From NCBI GenBank assembly GCA_902768605.1, contig CACXLY010000059.1, positions 1 through 29,806 of the forward strand: DNA of 29,806 nt. The letters are read 5' to 3'. The translations under genes were made by a program, and so were the position numbers. The stretch is from an uncultured Bacteroidales bacterium. GTDB taxonomy: Bacteria > Bacteroidota > Bacteroidia > Bacteroidales > Bacteroidaceae. Positions 1-8,654 of this stretch are shown one piece after another; position 1 is the first letter of the stretch, and each line of letters starts with the position of its first letter. Below the pieces are notes generated by a model. It was not told the origin of the DNA. It was given only the letters and a program-made list of their open reading frames with translations, and made no database searches.

Positions 1-1053
1 CGCATCGACAGTCTGCCCAGGTATGGCCCGTTCGCCGATGGGTTGAACGTAGCCCACCTTTCCGTCCGTTTGCAGAGCGACTTCAGAGAGGTAGTGCCAA
101 GCTTTCTCTATAGTCGGAACAAACATCTTCTTCGGCAGATAGCCGTTGTTGACGCCCCAAAGCAGGCCGTAGCAGAAGAATGCCGTGCCTGAGGTCTCGT
201 AGCCAGGAGCTTGTTCAGGGTCCATCATCGACCGCGTCCAATGGCCTTGAGGTTGCTGCAGTTCCTTGACTCCTTGAGCCAGATTGACGAATTTCTCTGC
301 AAAGAATGGTTGGTGGCGATAGTTCTTAGGCATGTCCTGCAACACTTTGGCAAGGCCTGCAAGCACCCATCCGTCGCCACGTGCCCAGAAATCCTTCTTG
401 CCTCTGGCGGTGGTATGCTTGGGATAGACATACTTCCCGTCGCGGAAATAAAGACCGGTCGAGCTGTCGAGCATGATGCTGTCGCTAAAGCAAAGGTTCT
501 CGTAGAGCTTGTCCAGATACTTTGCGTCGCCCGTGAGCAGGTACATCTTCGTCATCACGGGCATCACCATATACAGTGCATCGGCCCACCACCAGTAGTC
601 GTTGGCTTTCGAGTCGGCCTCGTAGCCCATCACTTCTTTGGCGCGTGCCACTTTCTGCTCGGACTTTTTGTCTGCAGCGTCGATATTGTAAAGGTCGATG
701 TAGGTCTGGAAACATATTTGCCAGTCGCCAAATAGCACATAATCCTGTCCTTCGCCGTACTGCCGATATTTCCATTTCTTCGAGTCCGGCTCCGTGGCAC
801 CTTTCCAATGATTATGTTCAGCCCAACGGACGCTATAGTCCAACATCTTCTTGTCCTTCAGTAACTTATACGCTTCGATATTGCCCGTATGGTAGGCCGC
901 TTCGTCCCAAAAGGCACGAACTTCTGCCGAATTGTTGGTTTGCCAGTAGGTGTTAACCTTCCGGATGATGTCCTTCACCTCGTCAGTAGTCCATTGCCTT
1001 GCCTGTGCGCTTATGGCTGACAGGATTGCCAATAAAAATAATAATTGTTTCAT
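1..1053 (-). CDS. GH105/GH88-family unsaturated rhamnogalacturonyl-type hydrolase, 3' end cut by the window edge
   Basis: Reading the minus strand from an ATG at 1053 gives 351 uninterrupted codons to the window edge, so the C-terminus is missing. Residues 1-18 form a signal peptide (MKQLLFLLAILSAISAQA), so the product is exported, probably to the periplasm. The body matches the Glyco_hydro_88/YteR (alpha/alpha)6-barrel family, which removes unsaturated uronic acids from the ends of pectin or rhamnogalacturonan oligosaccharides made by lyases. Visible family motifs are FGDWQ near residue 110, WWWADALYM at 154-162 (Asp158 is the likely catalytic acid, equivalent to the YteR aspartate), a WARGDGW segment, and GYETSGTAFFCYGLLWG. 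The gene starts 24 nt after the original mutS2 stop at 1078 and overlaps the frameshifted mutS2 frame. No promoter is evident between them, so it may be co-transcribed with mutS2. Exact substrate is not determined. Confidence 0.87.
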   Translation of the reverse strand, partial: MKQLLFLLAILSAISAQARQWTTDEVKDIIRKVNTYWQTNNSAEVRAFWDEAAYHTGNIEAYKLLKDKKMLDYSVRWAEHNHWKGATEPDSKKWKYRQYGEGQDYVLFGDWQICFQTYIDLYNIDAADKKSEQKVARAKEVMGYEADSKANDYWWWADALYMVMPVMTKMYLLTGDAKYLDKLYENLCFSDSIMLDSSTGLYFRDGKYVYPKHTTARGKKDFWARGDGWVLAGLAKVLQDMPKNYRHQPFFAEKFVNLAQGVKELQQPQGHWTRSMMDPEQAPGYETSGTAFFCYGLLWGVNNGYLPKKMFVPTIEKAWHYLSEVALQTDGKVGYVQPIGERAIPGQTVDA

Positions 1054-3616
1054 GGTATGTATGTAAGTAATAAGTTACTATTTGAGTTCCACTACCGTGA
1101 TGCCTGCGCCGCCGAACTGGACGTGTTCGTCGTGGTAAGAGACGATGCCAGGGATGGTGTGCAAGTACTGGCGGATGGCTTGCCGAAGTGCTCCAGTACC
1201 TGTGCCGTGCAGGATACGGACGCGCGATGCGTTGACCAGCAAAGCGTCGTCGATGAAGTAGGTGACAGCCTGCAAGGCTTCGTCGGCTCGCATGCACGTC
1301 AATCTCCTGCCGGAAGTCGAGATGCTTCTGCCGGATGCTGTCTTGTGTTTGTCGGCTTACGATTACAGTTTGCTTTGCCTCGCCATTTTCCCCTCCTTTG
1401 GAGGGGTTGGGGGAGGCTTTCTCCAATCGCTTGAGGTCAACGATGGTTCTCATCACGCCAAAGGTGACGGTGGCTTGCTTGCCCTCGATGGCCGTGATGG
1501 TGCCCACGGAAGTCTGGCCTTTGATGCGGACAGTATCGCCAACGGCTAATGGATTAGGGTCTTGAGGTTTAGAAATCGGGGTTTGTTTGTTTTCTAATTC
1601 TCTTATTTTCTTATTTTCTTCATTTTTCTTTGCTTGCCTTTCTGCATGCCGCTTCCTGCGCTCTTCTATTTGTTTGCGTTTCTTCTCGACGTAAGCATCC
1701 AGCTCTTCCTGACTCATTTGGCCTACCTCTTCGCGGAAGGTTTGAAGTTGCTGACGGGCAGAGCGCGTTCGTTCCTTATCGGCTTGCGCCTCCTTGATTT
1801 CGCGTATCGTGTTCTCTATCTGAGCGTTTGCTGCAGCGATAATCTTGTCGGCCTCAGCCTTTGCCTCGCGAATGATTTCCTTACGCTTGCCTCGCAGCTC
1901 TTCAATCTCCTTCTCGTACTGTTCGATGGTCTGCACCATCTGCTTCTCCTGCGAATGAATGGTTTGGCGCTTGCCCTCCCAATAGCGTTTGTCGCGCGTA
2001 ATGTCGAGCAGATACTTGTCGGCATTGACGTACTCGCGCCCCACGAGTTCCGTGGCGTCGGCAATCACATCCTCGGGAATGCCTATCTTGCGGGCAATCT
2101 CGACAGCAAAGCTGCTGCCCGGGTTGCCTATCTGCAACTGGAAGAGTGCCGCCATCTTCTGCCGGTCGTAGAGCATGGCGCCGTTCACGACACCCGGTGT
2201 GTCCTCGGCAAAATGCTTGAGGTTCTGGTAGTGTGTCGTGATGACGCCGAAGGCTCCTTTCTCTACATAACGCTTCAATACGGCTTCGGCAATCGCGCCG
2301 CCGATAGTTGGCTCTGTTCCGCCGCCGAACTCGTCTATTAATAATAAGGAAGAAGGCGTGCAGCCAGCCATCATGCGTTTCATGTTGAGGAGGTGGCTAC
2401 TGTAGGTGCTCAGGTCGTCGTCGATGCTTTGCTCGTCGCCGATGTCGATGTAGATTTGGCTGAAGATGCCAGCCCTTGAACCGTCAGCCATCGGGACGGG
2501 CAGGCCACATTGCAGCATGTATTGCAAGAGGCCGACGGTCTTCAGGCAGACACTCTTGCCGCCTGCATTCGGTCCGCTGATGATGAGGATTCGCTGCCGC
2601 TTGTTCAAAGTGATGCAGAGCGGCACAATCTTCGAGCCTTGCTTGCGGAGCTTTGCTTCCAGTAGGGGATGGCGTGCATCGAACCAATCGATGAGCGGCG
2701 TGGAATAAATCTCGGGTGAGAGAGCTGCGATGCTTTTTGTGAACTGATGCTTTGCGATGAGAAACTCGATGTCGGCAAGGAACTCGAAGCCTCGCAGCAA
2801 CTCCTTGATGTTCGGTCGCAATTGCTCTGTGAACTCGCGAAGGATGCGGATGACTTCCCGCTTTTCCTCGGCCTCAAGCTCGCGGATGTGGTTGTTTGCT
2901 TCTACCACTTCGGCGGGTTCGATGAAGACCGTCTTGCCCGTTGCACTTTCGTCGTGAATGATGCCTTTGATGCGACGCTTCAAGGCAGGAGCAACAGGGA
3001 TGACGAGTCGTCCGTCGCGCATGGCTGGCGTAACATCTTTCTCCACCAATCCCTCAGCTTGAGCCGACTTAAGGATGTTGGTCAAGGTCCTGCTGACGCT
3101 ACCTTCGGCTCGTTTCAATTCATGACGAATAGAAAGAAGTTCCCGGCTTGCCTCGTCCTTGATGCGTCCGAATTTGTCGAGCATCTGTTCGAGCCGACGG
3201 GTAATGGTGAGGAAGGTGAAGACGCCCTCGGCAAGCTTCTCGAGGGCAGGATAGGCGCCACCTTCCAAACCTCCCACTAAGGAGAGAGGCTGTGCTTCCC
3301 GAATGATTTTCACCCACGCATGAAGGGTGCGAAGCGTTCGAAGCAGTTCCCAAACCGATTGCTCCTCAAGATATGTTCCTTCAATGCGAATGCGATGAAC
3401 TTCCTCTCGTAAATCGAAGAAATCTTGTTCTGGTATCTCGGTAGAACTCTGTATGATATAGCTTAGTTCTGCAAGTTGTTGATGAAGTGTCGTGACGGCT
3501 TCGTGGTCGGCGAGAAACTGCATGGCATCCACCTTCTCATGTCCCAAAGGACTGAGGCAATAGCCGTGCAACATCGCTCGCACCTCGTTGAAACCTATCT
3601 TCTCTTCTAATGACAT
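983..3616 (-). CDS. mutS2: Endonuclease MutS2, C-terminal Smr domain lost by a frameshift
   Basis: MutS2 is a MutS-family ATPase that suppresses homologous recombination or rescues collided ribosomes, depending on species. Starting at the ATG at 3616, the protein has the MutS core with Walker A GPNAGGKS (348-355), Walker B LLLIDEFGGGT (about 424-434), a charged coiled coil (about 545-675) and a KOW-like segment (about 688-730). The frame is normal to Val774. It then shifts into about 100 unrelated residues and stops at 983, inside the start of the neighbouring hydrolase gene. The proper C-terminal Smr nuclease/RNA-binding domain is still encoded in another frame, ending at 1078. Repair at about 1294 would give about 847 residues. 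Residues 735-749 (SPNPSKGGENG) are encoded by a GC-rich palindromic repeat that also occurs between genes nearby. The call as MutS2 is firm; whether the break is real is not. Confidence 0.9.
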   Translation of the reverse strand: MSLEEKIGFNEVRAMLHGYCLSPLGHEKVDAMQFLADHEAVTTLHQQLAELSYIIQSSTEIPEQDFFDLREEVHRIRIEGTYLEEQSVWELLRTLRTLHAWVKIIREAQPLSLVGGLEGGAYPALEKLAEGVFTFLTITRRLEQMLDKFGRIKDEASRELLSIRHELKRAEGSVSRTLTNILKSAQAEGLVEKDVTPAMRDGRLVIPVAPALKRRIKGIIHDESATGKTVFIEPAEVVEANNHIRELEAEEKREVIRILREFTEQLRPNIKELLRGFEFLADIEFLIAKHQFTKSIAALSPEIYSTPLIDWFDARHPLLEAKLRKQGSKIVPLCITLNKRQRILIISGPNAGGKSVCLKTVGLLQYMLQCGLPVPMADGSRAGIFSQIYIDIGDEQSIDDDLSTYSSHLLNMKRMMAGCTPSSLLLIDEFGGGTEPTIGGAIAEAVLKRYVEKGAFGVITTHYQNLKHFAEDTPGVVNGAMLYDRQKMAALFQLQIGNPGSSFAVEIARKIGIPEDVIADATELVGREYVNADKYLLDITRDKRYWEGKRQTIHSQEKQMVQTIEQYEKEIEELRGKRKEIIREAKAEADKIIAAANAQIENTIREIKEAQADKERTRSARQQLQTFREEVGQMSQEELDAYVEKKRKQIEERRKRHAERQAKKNEENKKIRELENKQTPISKPQDPNPLAVGDTVRIKGQTSVGTITAIEGKQATVTFGVMRTIVDLKRLEKASPNPSKGGENGEAKQTVIVSRQTQDSIRQKHLDFRQEIDVHASRRSLAGCHLLHRRRFAGQRIARPYPARHRYWSTSASHPPVLAHHPWHRLLPRRTRPVRRRRHHGSGTQIVTYYLHTYHETIIIFIGNPVSHKRTGKAMDY
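1078..1293 (-). pseudogene. mutS2: Displaced Smr domain of mutS2 (out-of-frame 3' part)
   Basis: This segment, read on the minus strand from 1293 to the TAG at 1078-1080, encodes 71 residues of a normal Smr domain. They begin MRADEALQAV and include the motif HGTGTGALRQAI (HGxGxGxLR) and the ending FGGAGITVVELK. It lies in a different frame from the upstream MutS2 core. In relatives I remember the core reads EIDVRGMRADEAL; here GTG is followed by a single C and then ATG, as if five bases were missing at about 1294. Restoring them joins this domain to the core. Confidence 0.8.
1388..1419 (-). repeat. Palindromic repeat unit inside mutS2
   Basis: The plus strand reads CCCCTCCTTTGGAGGGG then TTGGGGGAGG. 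This is almost identical to the intergenic copy at 3710-3728. The 17-base palindrome (7-bp stem, TTT loop) is translated on the minus strand as SPNPSKGG, in the linker between the KOW-like and Smr parts of MutS2. Confidence 0.75.
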
Positions 3617-3785
3617 TATTATTATTTACGATTTAGCTATTTACGATTTACTATTTATTTACTATTTAACTATTTTATTATTAATTTTCCCCTCCTGTTT
3701 CCCCTCCTTTGGAGGGGTTAGGGGAGGCTGTTATTTTATTTTCCCTCCCTTCTCCCCTCTCGGAGAGGGGTTAGGGGTGAGGCTG
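3617..3785. repeat. mutS2-peptidase intergenic region with AT repeats and two palindromic units
   Basis: The part next to mutS2 (3625-3685) is made of short AT-rich repeats of the type TTTACGATTTA. It is followed by two GC-rich palindromic units, CCCCTCCTTTGGAGGGG at 3710-3726 and CCCCTCTCGGAGAGGGG at 3754-3770. Each is followed by a TTAGGGG tail and then GGCTGTTATTTTA. The peptidase stop codon (TAA) lies in the last copy of that tail. I see no convincing TAnnTTTG promoter for mutS2 here. Confidence 0.65.
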
Positions 3786-6335
3786 TTATTTTAGGTTCTT
3801 TTCCGGGTACATTGTGTTCCACCATGTTGGGTCGTCCTGCAGCCAACGGGCGAACCAGGCCATGATGCTGTCGTGCCAGCGGATGCGCTTGTTGTAGTTC
3901 AGAATGTGGTGGTTTTCGCCATCGACCGTGATGAAGGCACACTCGCGGCCCAGCAGTTTGAGGGCTGTGAACATCTGTATGCTTTCGTTGATAGGCACGT
4001 TGGTGTCTGCGCCGCCATGCATAAAGAGGATGGGCGTGTGCACCTTGTCGGCGTTGAAGAGCGGGGCGTGTCCGCTATAGAGCTCCATGTTGTTCCAAGG
4101 GTAAGAGTGTGCCGCAGAGGTTGTGCTGTAGGAATAACCCCAATAGCCATAGCCCCAATAGCTGGCGGGGTTGCTGATGCCGGCATGGCTCATGGCGGCG
4201 GCAAAGATGTCGGTCACGGTCTGCAGGTACATCGTCATGAAGCCGCCGTAGCTTGCTCCCATGCAACCAATCTTGTCGGCTTTCACGAAAGGATGCTCCT
4301 TGCAGAACTGCTTGGTGCCCTGAATGATGTCGTCGGCCGTGTAGTCGCCGTAGGCATTAACGTGACGCGAAGCAAACTCCTGACCGAAACCGCTGCAACC
4401 CGAGGGCTGGATGAGGTAAACCACATACCCCATTGCTGCCCATTCCTGGAAGTTGTAGTAGCTGTCGAGGAGACGCCCCACGGGCGAGCAGCCGCCGTAG
4501 TAATAGACGAGCATCGGGTACTGCTTCGTCTCGTCGAAGAAAGGCGGTAGGAAGTAGCAGCCGTAGATGGTGTCGCCGCGCTCGGCCTTGAAGTTCCAGT
4601 CGCGGCATTCGCCAAGCTGGATGTCCTTGAGTCGTGTCGGGTTGAGGTCGCAAAGCAGTCGATCCTTTTGACCTCCACGCCCCCCCTTAGAGGGAGTAAT
4701 GTCGCGCAGCCAGCAACGGTCCGTGCTCATGCTGCTCTCGCCGATATAAGCGAGGAGGGGTTTCTCCTCGGAAAGGCTGAAGCTACTATATATATAAGGT
4801 TCGGAGAGAAAGACCCTCTCTATCTCCCCCTTAAAGGGGGAGGACTCCTTCCCCTTACGGGAAGATTTGGTGGGGTTGGGATTGATGCGGTAGAGGCTCT
4901 TCAGGTCGCGGTTTTCGCAAAGCGCATAAATCATGCCGTCCTGTTCCGACCATTGATATGAGGTGACGGACGGGTCGAAGTCGCGGGTCAGGCAGCTCAC
5001 CTCCTTTGTCTCGAGGTTGATGAGGAAGAGCTCGTACTCGTAGCTGCTGGGTATCTTGTCTTTCGGGAGCGTGTTTCCTATGCCGCCAAGAGCTTCGGGG
5101 CTTCCTGTCAGAGAGATGTATTTCTCGTCGGGCGAGAACTGGAACGAACCGATGAAACCATCGTGACGAACCAGCGTGTCGGCCTTTCCTGTCTTTATGT
5201 CGAGCAGGATGAGGTCGGTGAACTCGAAGGGGCGTTCCGTCAGTTTTTCCGAGCGGATGGAGATGAGGAATCGGCTCGCGTCCTTGTTCGGGATGACGTA
5301 AACGTTCCGGGCGCCCTTGGTGATGGGTGTCGTGATGCCCGTCTCTATGTCGTAGAGCGAATAGTTGCGGCGGTTGCGATAGCCGGGCTGACGGTCATCG
5401 GGCTCAAGGATTTGGTGCACGTCCTTGTTCTTCTCCTCGGGAACTTTCTCGTTGATGGTGACGAGGAAATGCTTCAGGTCGCGAGTCGGGTAGGCGTTTC
5501 CCTTGCCTGTGTATTTGCCGACAAAAGTCTTCTCGCCCGTATTGGGGTCAACGGTTTCGTAGCACCATGTACCCTCCGTTTCGCGATAGCAGCGCAGATA
5601 GCGGTCGCCCTTTGGGAGCCAATGCTGGAAACCGTCGAGACTGAACTCCTTGCCGGTTGCGAGGTCGATGAAGATGTCCTTTCCTGCTGTTTCGCCTCCC
5701 TTGTAGGTGATGTTCTTATGGATGCGGACGTACTTGCCCGAGCTGGAGAGTTCCACGCCGTTGATGCGTTCGCCGTGCATCATGTCGGCATTCGTCCAGT
5801 AGCGCTTGCCTTCGGGATTGATTTCGAGAGCCTGTTCGCTCTCAACGGAGATGCGGAGCGTGTCGAAGCCCCCTTCATCTCCCTCTTTGGAGGAGGGCTT
5901 GACAAGCAGCTTGATGCTGACCTCATGCCGCCCGGGAACCAGTTCGAAGTCGCCGCCCTGCTCGTTGCCGTCGATGTAGAGCTTGTGCTTGCTCTCGCAT
6001 TTCACGTTGACCTTGCCCTTCGCAAAGCCCGTGTTCTGAATGGAAAAACCAGCGAAATACAAAGCCCCCTCCGTCTCTCCCTTTTGGGGAGTGCTTAATA
6101 TGAAAGGCGAGTTGCAATTGAGGCGCTCACCCGAAGTGGGAATGGGGAGAGGACTTTCCATAAAGACCTCGTCCAAATCGATACGTTTGCCTTCCGAATC
6201 GAGGCTGTCGGTCATATAGGGACTCGTGATGGGGTAGGGTCCGTCCAAGCGGATATTATTAACATCCTTTGTCTCAGCCGCCAATGCCAGCGGCAAAGCT
6301 ATAAAGCAAGCAGTAAGTGGAATAAATAGTTTCAT
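3786..6335 (-). CDS. S9-family (prolyl oligopeptidase / dipeptidyl-peptidase type) serine peptidase, exported
   Basis: I take the ATG at 6335 as the start (849 residues). An upstream in-frame TTG at 6344 falls inside an AT-rich repeat and is unlikely. Residues 1-20 are a signal peptide (MKLFIPLTACFIALPLALAA). The middle is a WD-like beta-propeller region with several 'LYDIETG/LLDIKTG/LINLETK' blades. The C-terminal alpha/beta-hydrolase domain has the nucleophile motif GASYGG (Ser695), an aspartate in HGGADTNVP (Asp777) and a histidine in GENHHI (about His809). Such enzymes trim peptides in the periplasm. At least four short inserts (near residues 68-90, 145-157, 486-509 and 547-557) are encoded by GC-rich palindromic repeats and look like additions to the family sequence. 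It lies 78 nt downstream of relA on the same strand. Confidence 0.88.
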   Translation of the reverse strand: MKLFIPLTACFIALPLALAAETKDVNNIRLDGPYPITSPYMTDSLDSEGKRIDLDEVFMESPLPIPTSGERLNCNSPFILSTPQKGETEGALYFAGFSIQNTGFAKGKVNVKCESKHKLYIDGNEQGGDFELVPGRHEVSIKLLVKPSSKEGDEGGFDTLRISVESEQALEINPEGKRYWTNADMMHGERINGVELSSSGKYVRIHKNITYKGGETAGKDIFIDLATGKEFSLDGFQHWLPKGDRYLRCYRETEGTWCYETVDPNTGEKTFVGKYTGKGNAYPTRDLKHFLVTINEKVPEEKNKDVHQILEPDDRQPGYRNRRNYSLYDIETGITTPITKGARNVYVIPNKDASRFLISIRSEKLTERPFEFTDLILLDIKTGKADTLVRHDGFIGSFQFSPDEKYISLTGSPEALGGIGNTLPKDKIPSSYEYELFLINLETKEVSCLTRDFDPSVTSYQWSEQDGMIYALCENRDLKSLYRINPNPTKSSRKGKESSPFKGEIERVFLSEPYIYSSFSLSEEKPLLAYIGESSMSTDRCWLRDITPSKGGRGGQKDRLLCDLNPTRLKDIQLGECRDWNFKAERGDTIYGCYFLPPFFDETKQYPMLVYYYGGCSPVGRLLDSYYNFQEWAAMGYVVYLIQPSGCSGFGQEFASRHVNAYGDYTADDIIQGTKQFCKEHPFVKADKIGCMGASYGGFMTMYLQTVTDIFAAAMSHAGISNPASYWGYGYWGYSYSTTSAAHSYPWNNMELYSGHAPLFNADKVHTPILFMHGGADTNVPINESIQMFTALKLLGRECAFITVDGENHHILNYNKRIRWHDSIMAWFARWLQDDPTWWNTMYPEKNLK
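4671..4702 (-). repeat. Palindromic repeat unit inside peptidase gene (copy A)
   Basis: Minus-strand reading gives ACTCCCTCTAAGGGGGG then CGTGGAGG, coding for TPSKGGRGG. It resembles the intergenic units but in the opposite orientation and is in frame. Confidence 0.6.
4808..4882 (-). repeat. Composite palindromic repeat inside peptidase gene (copy B)
   Basis: This segment contains CTCCCCCTTAAAGGGGGAG, a perfect 19-base palindrome apart from its centre, next to a second unit of the CCCCTTACGGG type. The minus strand codes for NPNPTKSSRKGKESSPFKG in frame, in the propeller just after LYRI. Confidence 0.65.
5866..5899 (-). repeat. Palindromic repeat unit inside peptidase gene (copy C)
   Basis: Contains CCCTCTTTGGAGGAGGG, translated on the minus strand as KPSSKEGDEGG, in frame in an N-terminal region otherwise looking like beta structure. 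Confidence 0.55.
6063..6157 (-). repeat. Palindromic repeat units inside peptidase gene (copy D)
   Basis: CTCCCTTTTGGGGAG at about 6076-6090 codes for STPQKGETEG on the minus strand. About 45 nt further upstream in the gene, a second related stretch codes for SPLPIPTSGE. Both are in frame near the mature N-terminus. Confidence 0.5.
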
Positions 6336-6344
6336 AATGTTCAA

Positions 6345-6413
6345 TGTTCAATTTTGATTTCGTCGAGACTGCTCTCGCAGCCTTCAATATTCAATATTCA
6401 ATGTTCAATAGAG
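6345..6413. repeat. relA-peptidase spacer: TTCAATATTCAA repeats plus one TCGTCGAGACTGCTCTCG hairpin repeat
   Basis: The spacer is made of TTCAATATTCAATGTTCAA-type short repeats with one copy (6353-6390) of a longer repeat also present twice in the relA leader. The longer repeat holds the perfect hairpin CGAGACTGCTCTCG (5-bp stem). No promoter is obvious, so the peptidase gene may be read through from relA. Confidence 0.7.
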
Positions 6414-8654
6414 TCAGCTTCTGGATACGTTCTTTACGCCTTTTACGGTTTTGAGTTTCTTGATGAGTTGTTGGAGGCGGCTGGTGTCGTCGAGCATGAC
6501 GGTGAGCGAGCCGTTGAAGAGGCCGTCGTTGCTGTCGATGCTGATGCTGCGGAGCAGGATTTTCTCTTCCTTACTTATTATATTAGTGATGTTGTTGATG
6601 ATGCCGATGTCGTCGTTGCCGATGACGCGGAGGGTGATGGGGTACTGGCTGCCGCGCTTGCCTGCCCATTTTGCTTTGACGATGCGGTAGCCGAAGCGTT
6701 GGCGAAGCTGTGGGGCGTTGGGGCAGTCCTCGCGGTGTATCTTGATGCCGCCGCCGCTCGTGACGAAGCCGAAGACCGCGTCGCCATAAACAGGCTGACA
6801 GCATTTTGCCATCTGGAAGTCGAGGCCCTTCAGGTTTTGGTCGATGACGAGGACGTCGCTGGCCCCCTCCCCGCTCCCCCTTTGTGGGAGTGCTTTGTCT
6901 GGCAGCACGAACTGGTCGGCAGAAAGCCTCCCGCTTCGCGGAGATGTTTGGAGAGGGGCTGCTTCTCCATGGTCGAAGCGTTGCTGCTGGGCATAAGTTT
7001 CGAGGACGGTATTCGTGTCGAGCTTTCCGTCGGCGAGAGCGGCGTAGAAGTCGGTCACGATACGATAGCCGAGCTTCGTCATGGTATGCATCAAGACGGG
7101 CTCCTCGTAGTCGAGCTTCTTGTTCTTCATCTTGCGCTCCAGTTCCTCTTTGGCGAGCAGGGCTTGCCGGCTCTCCATCTCCTTGAGGCTCTGCCGCACC
7201 TTCGCCCTTGCCCGTGTGGTCGTGACGATGCTGAGCCAGTCCTGTTTGGGCGACTGGTTGCTGCTGGTGAGGATTTCCACTTGGTCGCCGCTCTGCAGCT
7301 TTTGGCGAATCGTGACGTTCTTTCCGCCGATGCGGGCTCCGACGCATTGGTTGCCCACCTTCGAATGGATGTGGTAGGCGAAGTCGAGCACCGTTGCTCC
7401 CATCGGCAGCTTGAAGATGTCGCCTTTTGGGGTGAAGACGAACACCTCATCCTCCTTGAGGTCGAGGCGGAACTGGTCCATGAGCTGCGCGTCGTCGTTC
7501 GTTTCAAGAGCGCTCCTGACACCAGCCAGCCACTCCTCCACGCCGCTTTCGCCCGAGCGAATGCCCTTGTAGCGCCAATGTGCAGCCAGTCCGTGCTCGG
7601 CGATGTCGTCCATTCGTTCCGTACGTATCTGCACCTCCACCCATTTCTGTTCGGGGCCGAGCACCGTGATGTGGAGGCTCTCGTAGCCGTTGCTTTTGGG
7701 CACGGAGAGCCAGTCGCGCATGCGCTTCGGGTTGCTCTGGTACATGTCGGTGATGATGCTGAACACCTGCCAGCACTCCATCTTCTCGCGTTCCGGGGGC
7801 GACTGGAGGATGATGCGGATGGCAAAGAGGTCGTAAACCCCGTCCACATCGACGTGCTGCTTCTGCATCTTCTGCCAAATGGAGTGGATGCTTTTCGTGC
7901 GGCCCTTCATGTGATAGTGGAGGCCTGCCGCCTGCAGCTTCTCGTCGAGGGGTTTCAGGAAGCGCTCGATGTAGGCATCGCGGCTGCGCTTCGTCTCGTT
8001 GAGCTTCTCTTTGATGTGGTAGTATGCATCGTGTTCGAGGTATTTGAGGCTGAGGTCCTCCAGCTCGCTCTTCAGTTTGTAGAGGCCGAGCTTATGGGCC
8101 AGAGGCGCATAGAGATAGGCGGCTTCCATCGAGACCTTCTTCTGCGCCTCGACGTTCTCCGTGTCTTTTATTTGCCGCATCACGCAGACGCGGTTGGCAA
8201 TCATGATGAGGATGACGCGCATGTCCTCGGCGAAGGTGACGAGCAGGCTGCGGAAGTTCTCGCTTCCCACGGTAGCGCTCTTGGCGTACAGCTCGCGGAT
8301 GCGGAGCAGTCCGTGCAGGATGCGAGCCACCTCCTCGCCGAAGTCCCTGCGGATATCGTCGAGCGAAGCGGCTCCGCTCTTCACTATCGACCACAGCAGC
8401 ACGCTGACCACGCTGCCGCGCGACAGGCCGATTTCCTCGGCCACGATGAGAGCTGTTTCGGCATCCTTCACGATAGGGTTAAGGCCGAAGGCGTCGCGAT
8501 GGAGCACGCCCTGCTCGAGGCCGAGGCTGAGGTAGCTTGAGAGCTTCTCCTCGTCGCCCTCCCGAATCACGTCGGCCGCAAGCTGGAAGAGTCGGTGCTG
8601 GATGGTCGAGACCCGCCCGCGCTCCTCGTCGGTAAAGATATTTAGAGTCGTCAT
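6414..8654 (-). CDS. relA: RelA/SpoT-family (p)ppGpp synthetase with degenerate hydrolase domain
   Basis: This 746-residue protein has the long RSH layout. The N-terminal hydrolase domain has lost its metal-binding HD pair: the usual LLHD..ED stretch reads LLWSIVKSGAASLDDI at 86-101, so it should not degrade ppGpp. The synthetase domain is intact, with YDLFAIRI (274-281), RMRDWLSVPKSNGYESLH (311-328) and AEHGLAAHWRYK (352-363). TGS follows at about 402-465, then a zinc-finger-like segment with KCCQPVYGD and HREDCPN (617-644), and an ACT domain at 670-746. It makes the stringent-response alarmone at the ribosome. Residues 565-598 are a repeat-encoded insert in the linker before the zinc-finger-like part. 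A promoter-like TATCTTTG lies about 190 nt upstream (8842-8849), giving a long leader full of hairpin repeats. Group-typical pairing with a second, hydrolase-competent RSH elsewhere is expected but not seen here. Confidence 0.92.
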   Translation of the reverse strand: MTTLNIFTDEERGRVSTIQHRLFQLAADVIREGDEEKLSSYLSLGLEQGVLHRDAFGLNPIVKDAETALIVAEEIGLSRGSVVSVLLWSIVKSGAASLDDIRRDFGEEVARILHGLLRIRELYAKSATVGSENFRSLLVTFAEDMRVILIMIANRVCVMRQIKDTENVEAQKKVSMEAAYLYAPLAHKLGLYKLKSELEDLSLKYLEHDAYYHIKEKLNETKRSRDAYIERFLKPLDEKLQAAGLHYHMKGRTKSIHSIWQKMQKQHVDVDGVYDLFAIRIILQSPPEREKMECWQVFSIITDMYQSNPKRMRDWLSVPKSNGYESLHITVLGPEQKWVEVQIRTERMDDIAEHGLAAHWRYKGIRSGESGVEEWLAGVRSALETNDDAQLMDQFRLDLKEDEVFVFTPKGDIFKLPMGATVLDFAYHIHSKVGNQCVGARIGGKNVTIRQKLQSGDQVEILTSSNQSPKQDWLSIVTTTRARAKVRQSLKEMESRQALLAKEELERKMKNKKLDYEEPVLMHTMTKLGYRIVTDFYAALADGKLDTNTVLETYAQQQRFDHGEAAPLQTSPRSGRLSADQFVLPDKALPQRGSGEGASDVLVIDQNLKGLDFQMAKCCQPVYGDAVFGFVTSGGGIKIHREDCPNAPQLRQRFGYRIVKAKWAGKRGSQYPITLRVIGNDDIGIINNITNIISKEEKILLRSISIDSNDGLFNGSLTVMLDDTSRLQQLIKKLKTVKGVKNVSRS
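6862..6970 (-). repeat. Two palindromic repeat units inside relA
   Basis: Contains CTCCCCCTTTGTGGGAG (6884-6900) and CTCCCGCTTCGCGGAG (6928-6943), separated by about 27 nt. In the minus-strand relA frame they give ALPQRGSGEG and LQTSPRSGRLS. The insert is in frame and lies in a linker between domains, so it is likely tolerated. Confidence 0.6.

Noticed and set aside
6336..6344. Upstream TTG start for the S9 peptidase
   Set aside because: The TTG lies inside a TTGAACATT repeat, whereas the ATG at 6335 directly begins a normal signal peptide.
6354..8540. A 728-codon open frame antisense to relA
   Set aside because: It lies entirely opposite a clear relA gene, has no recognisable domain, and long antisense frames are common in GC-rich codon contexts.
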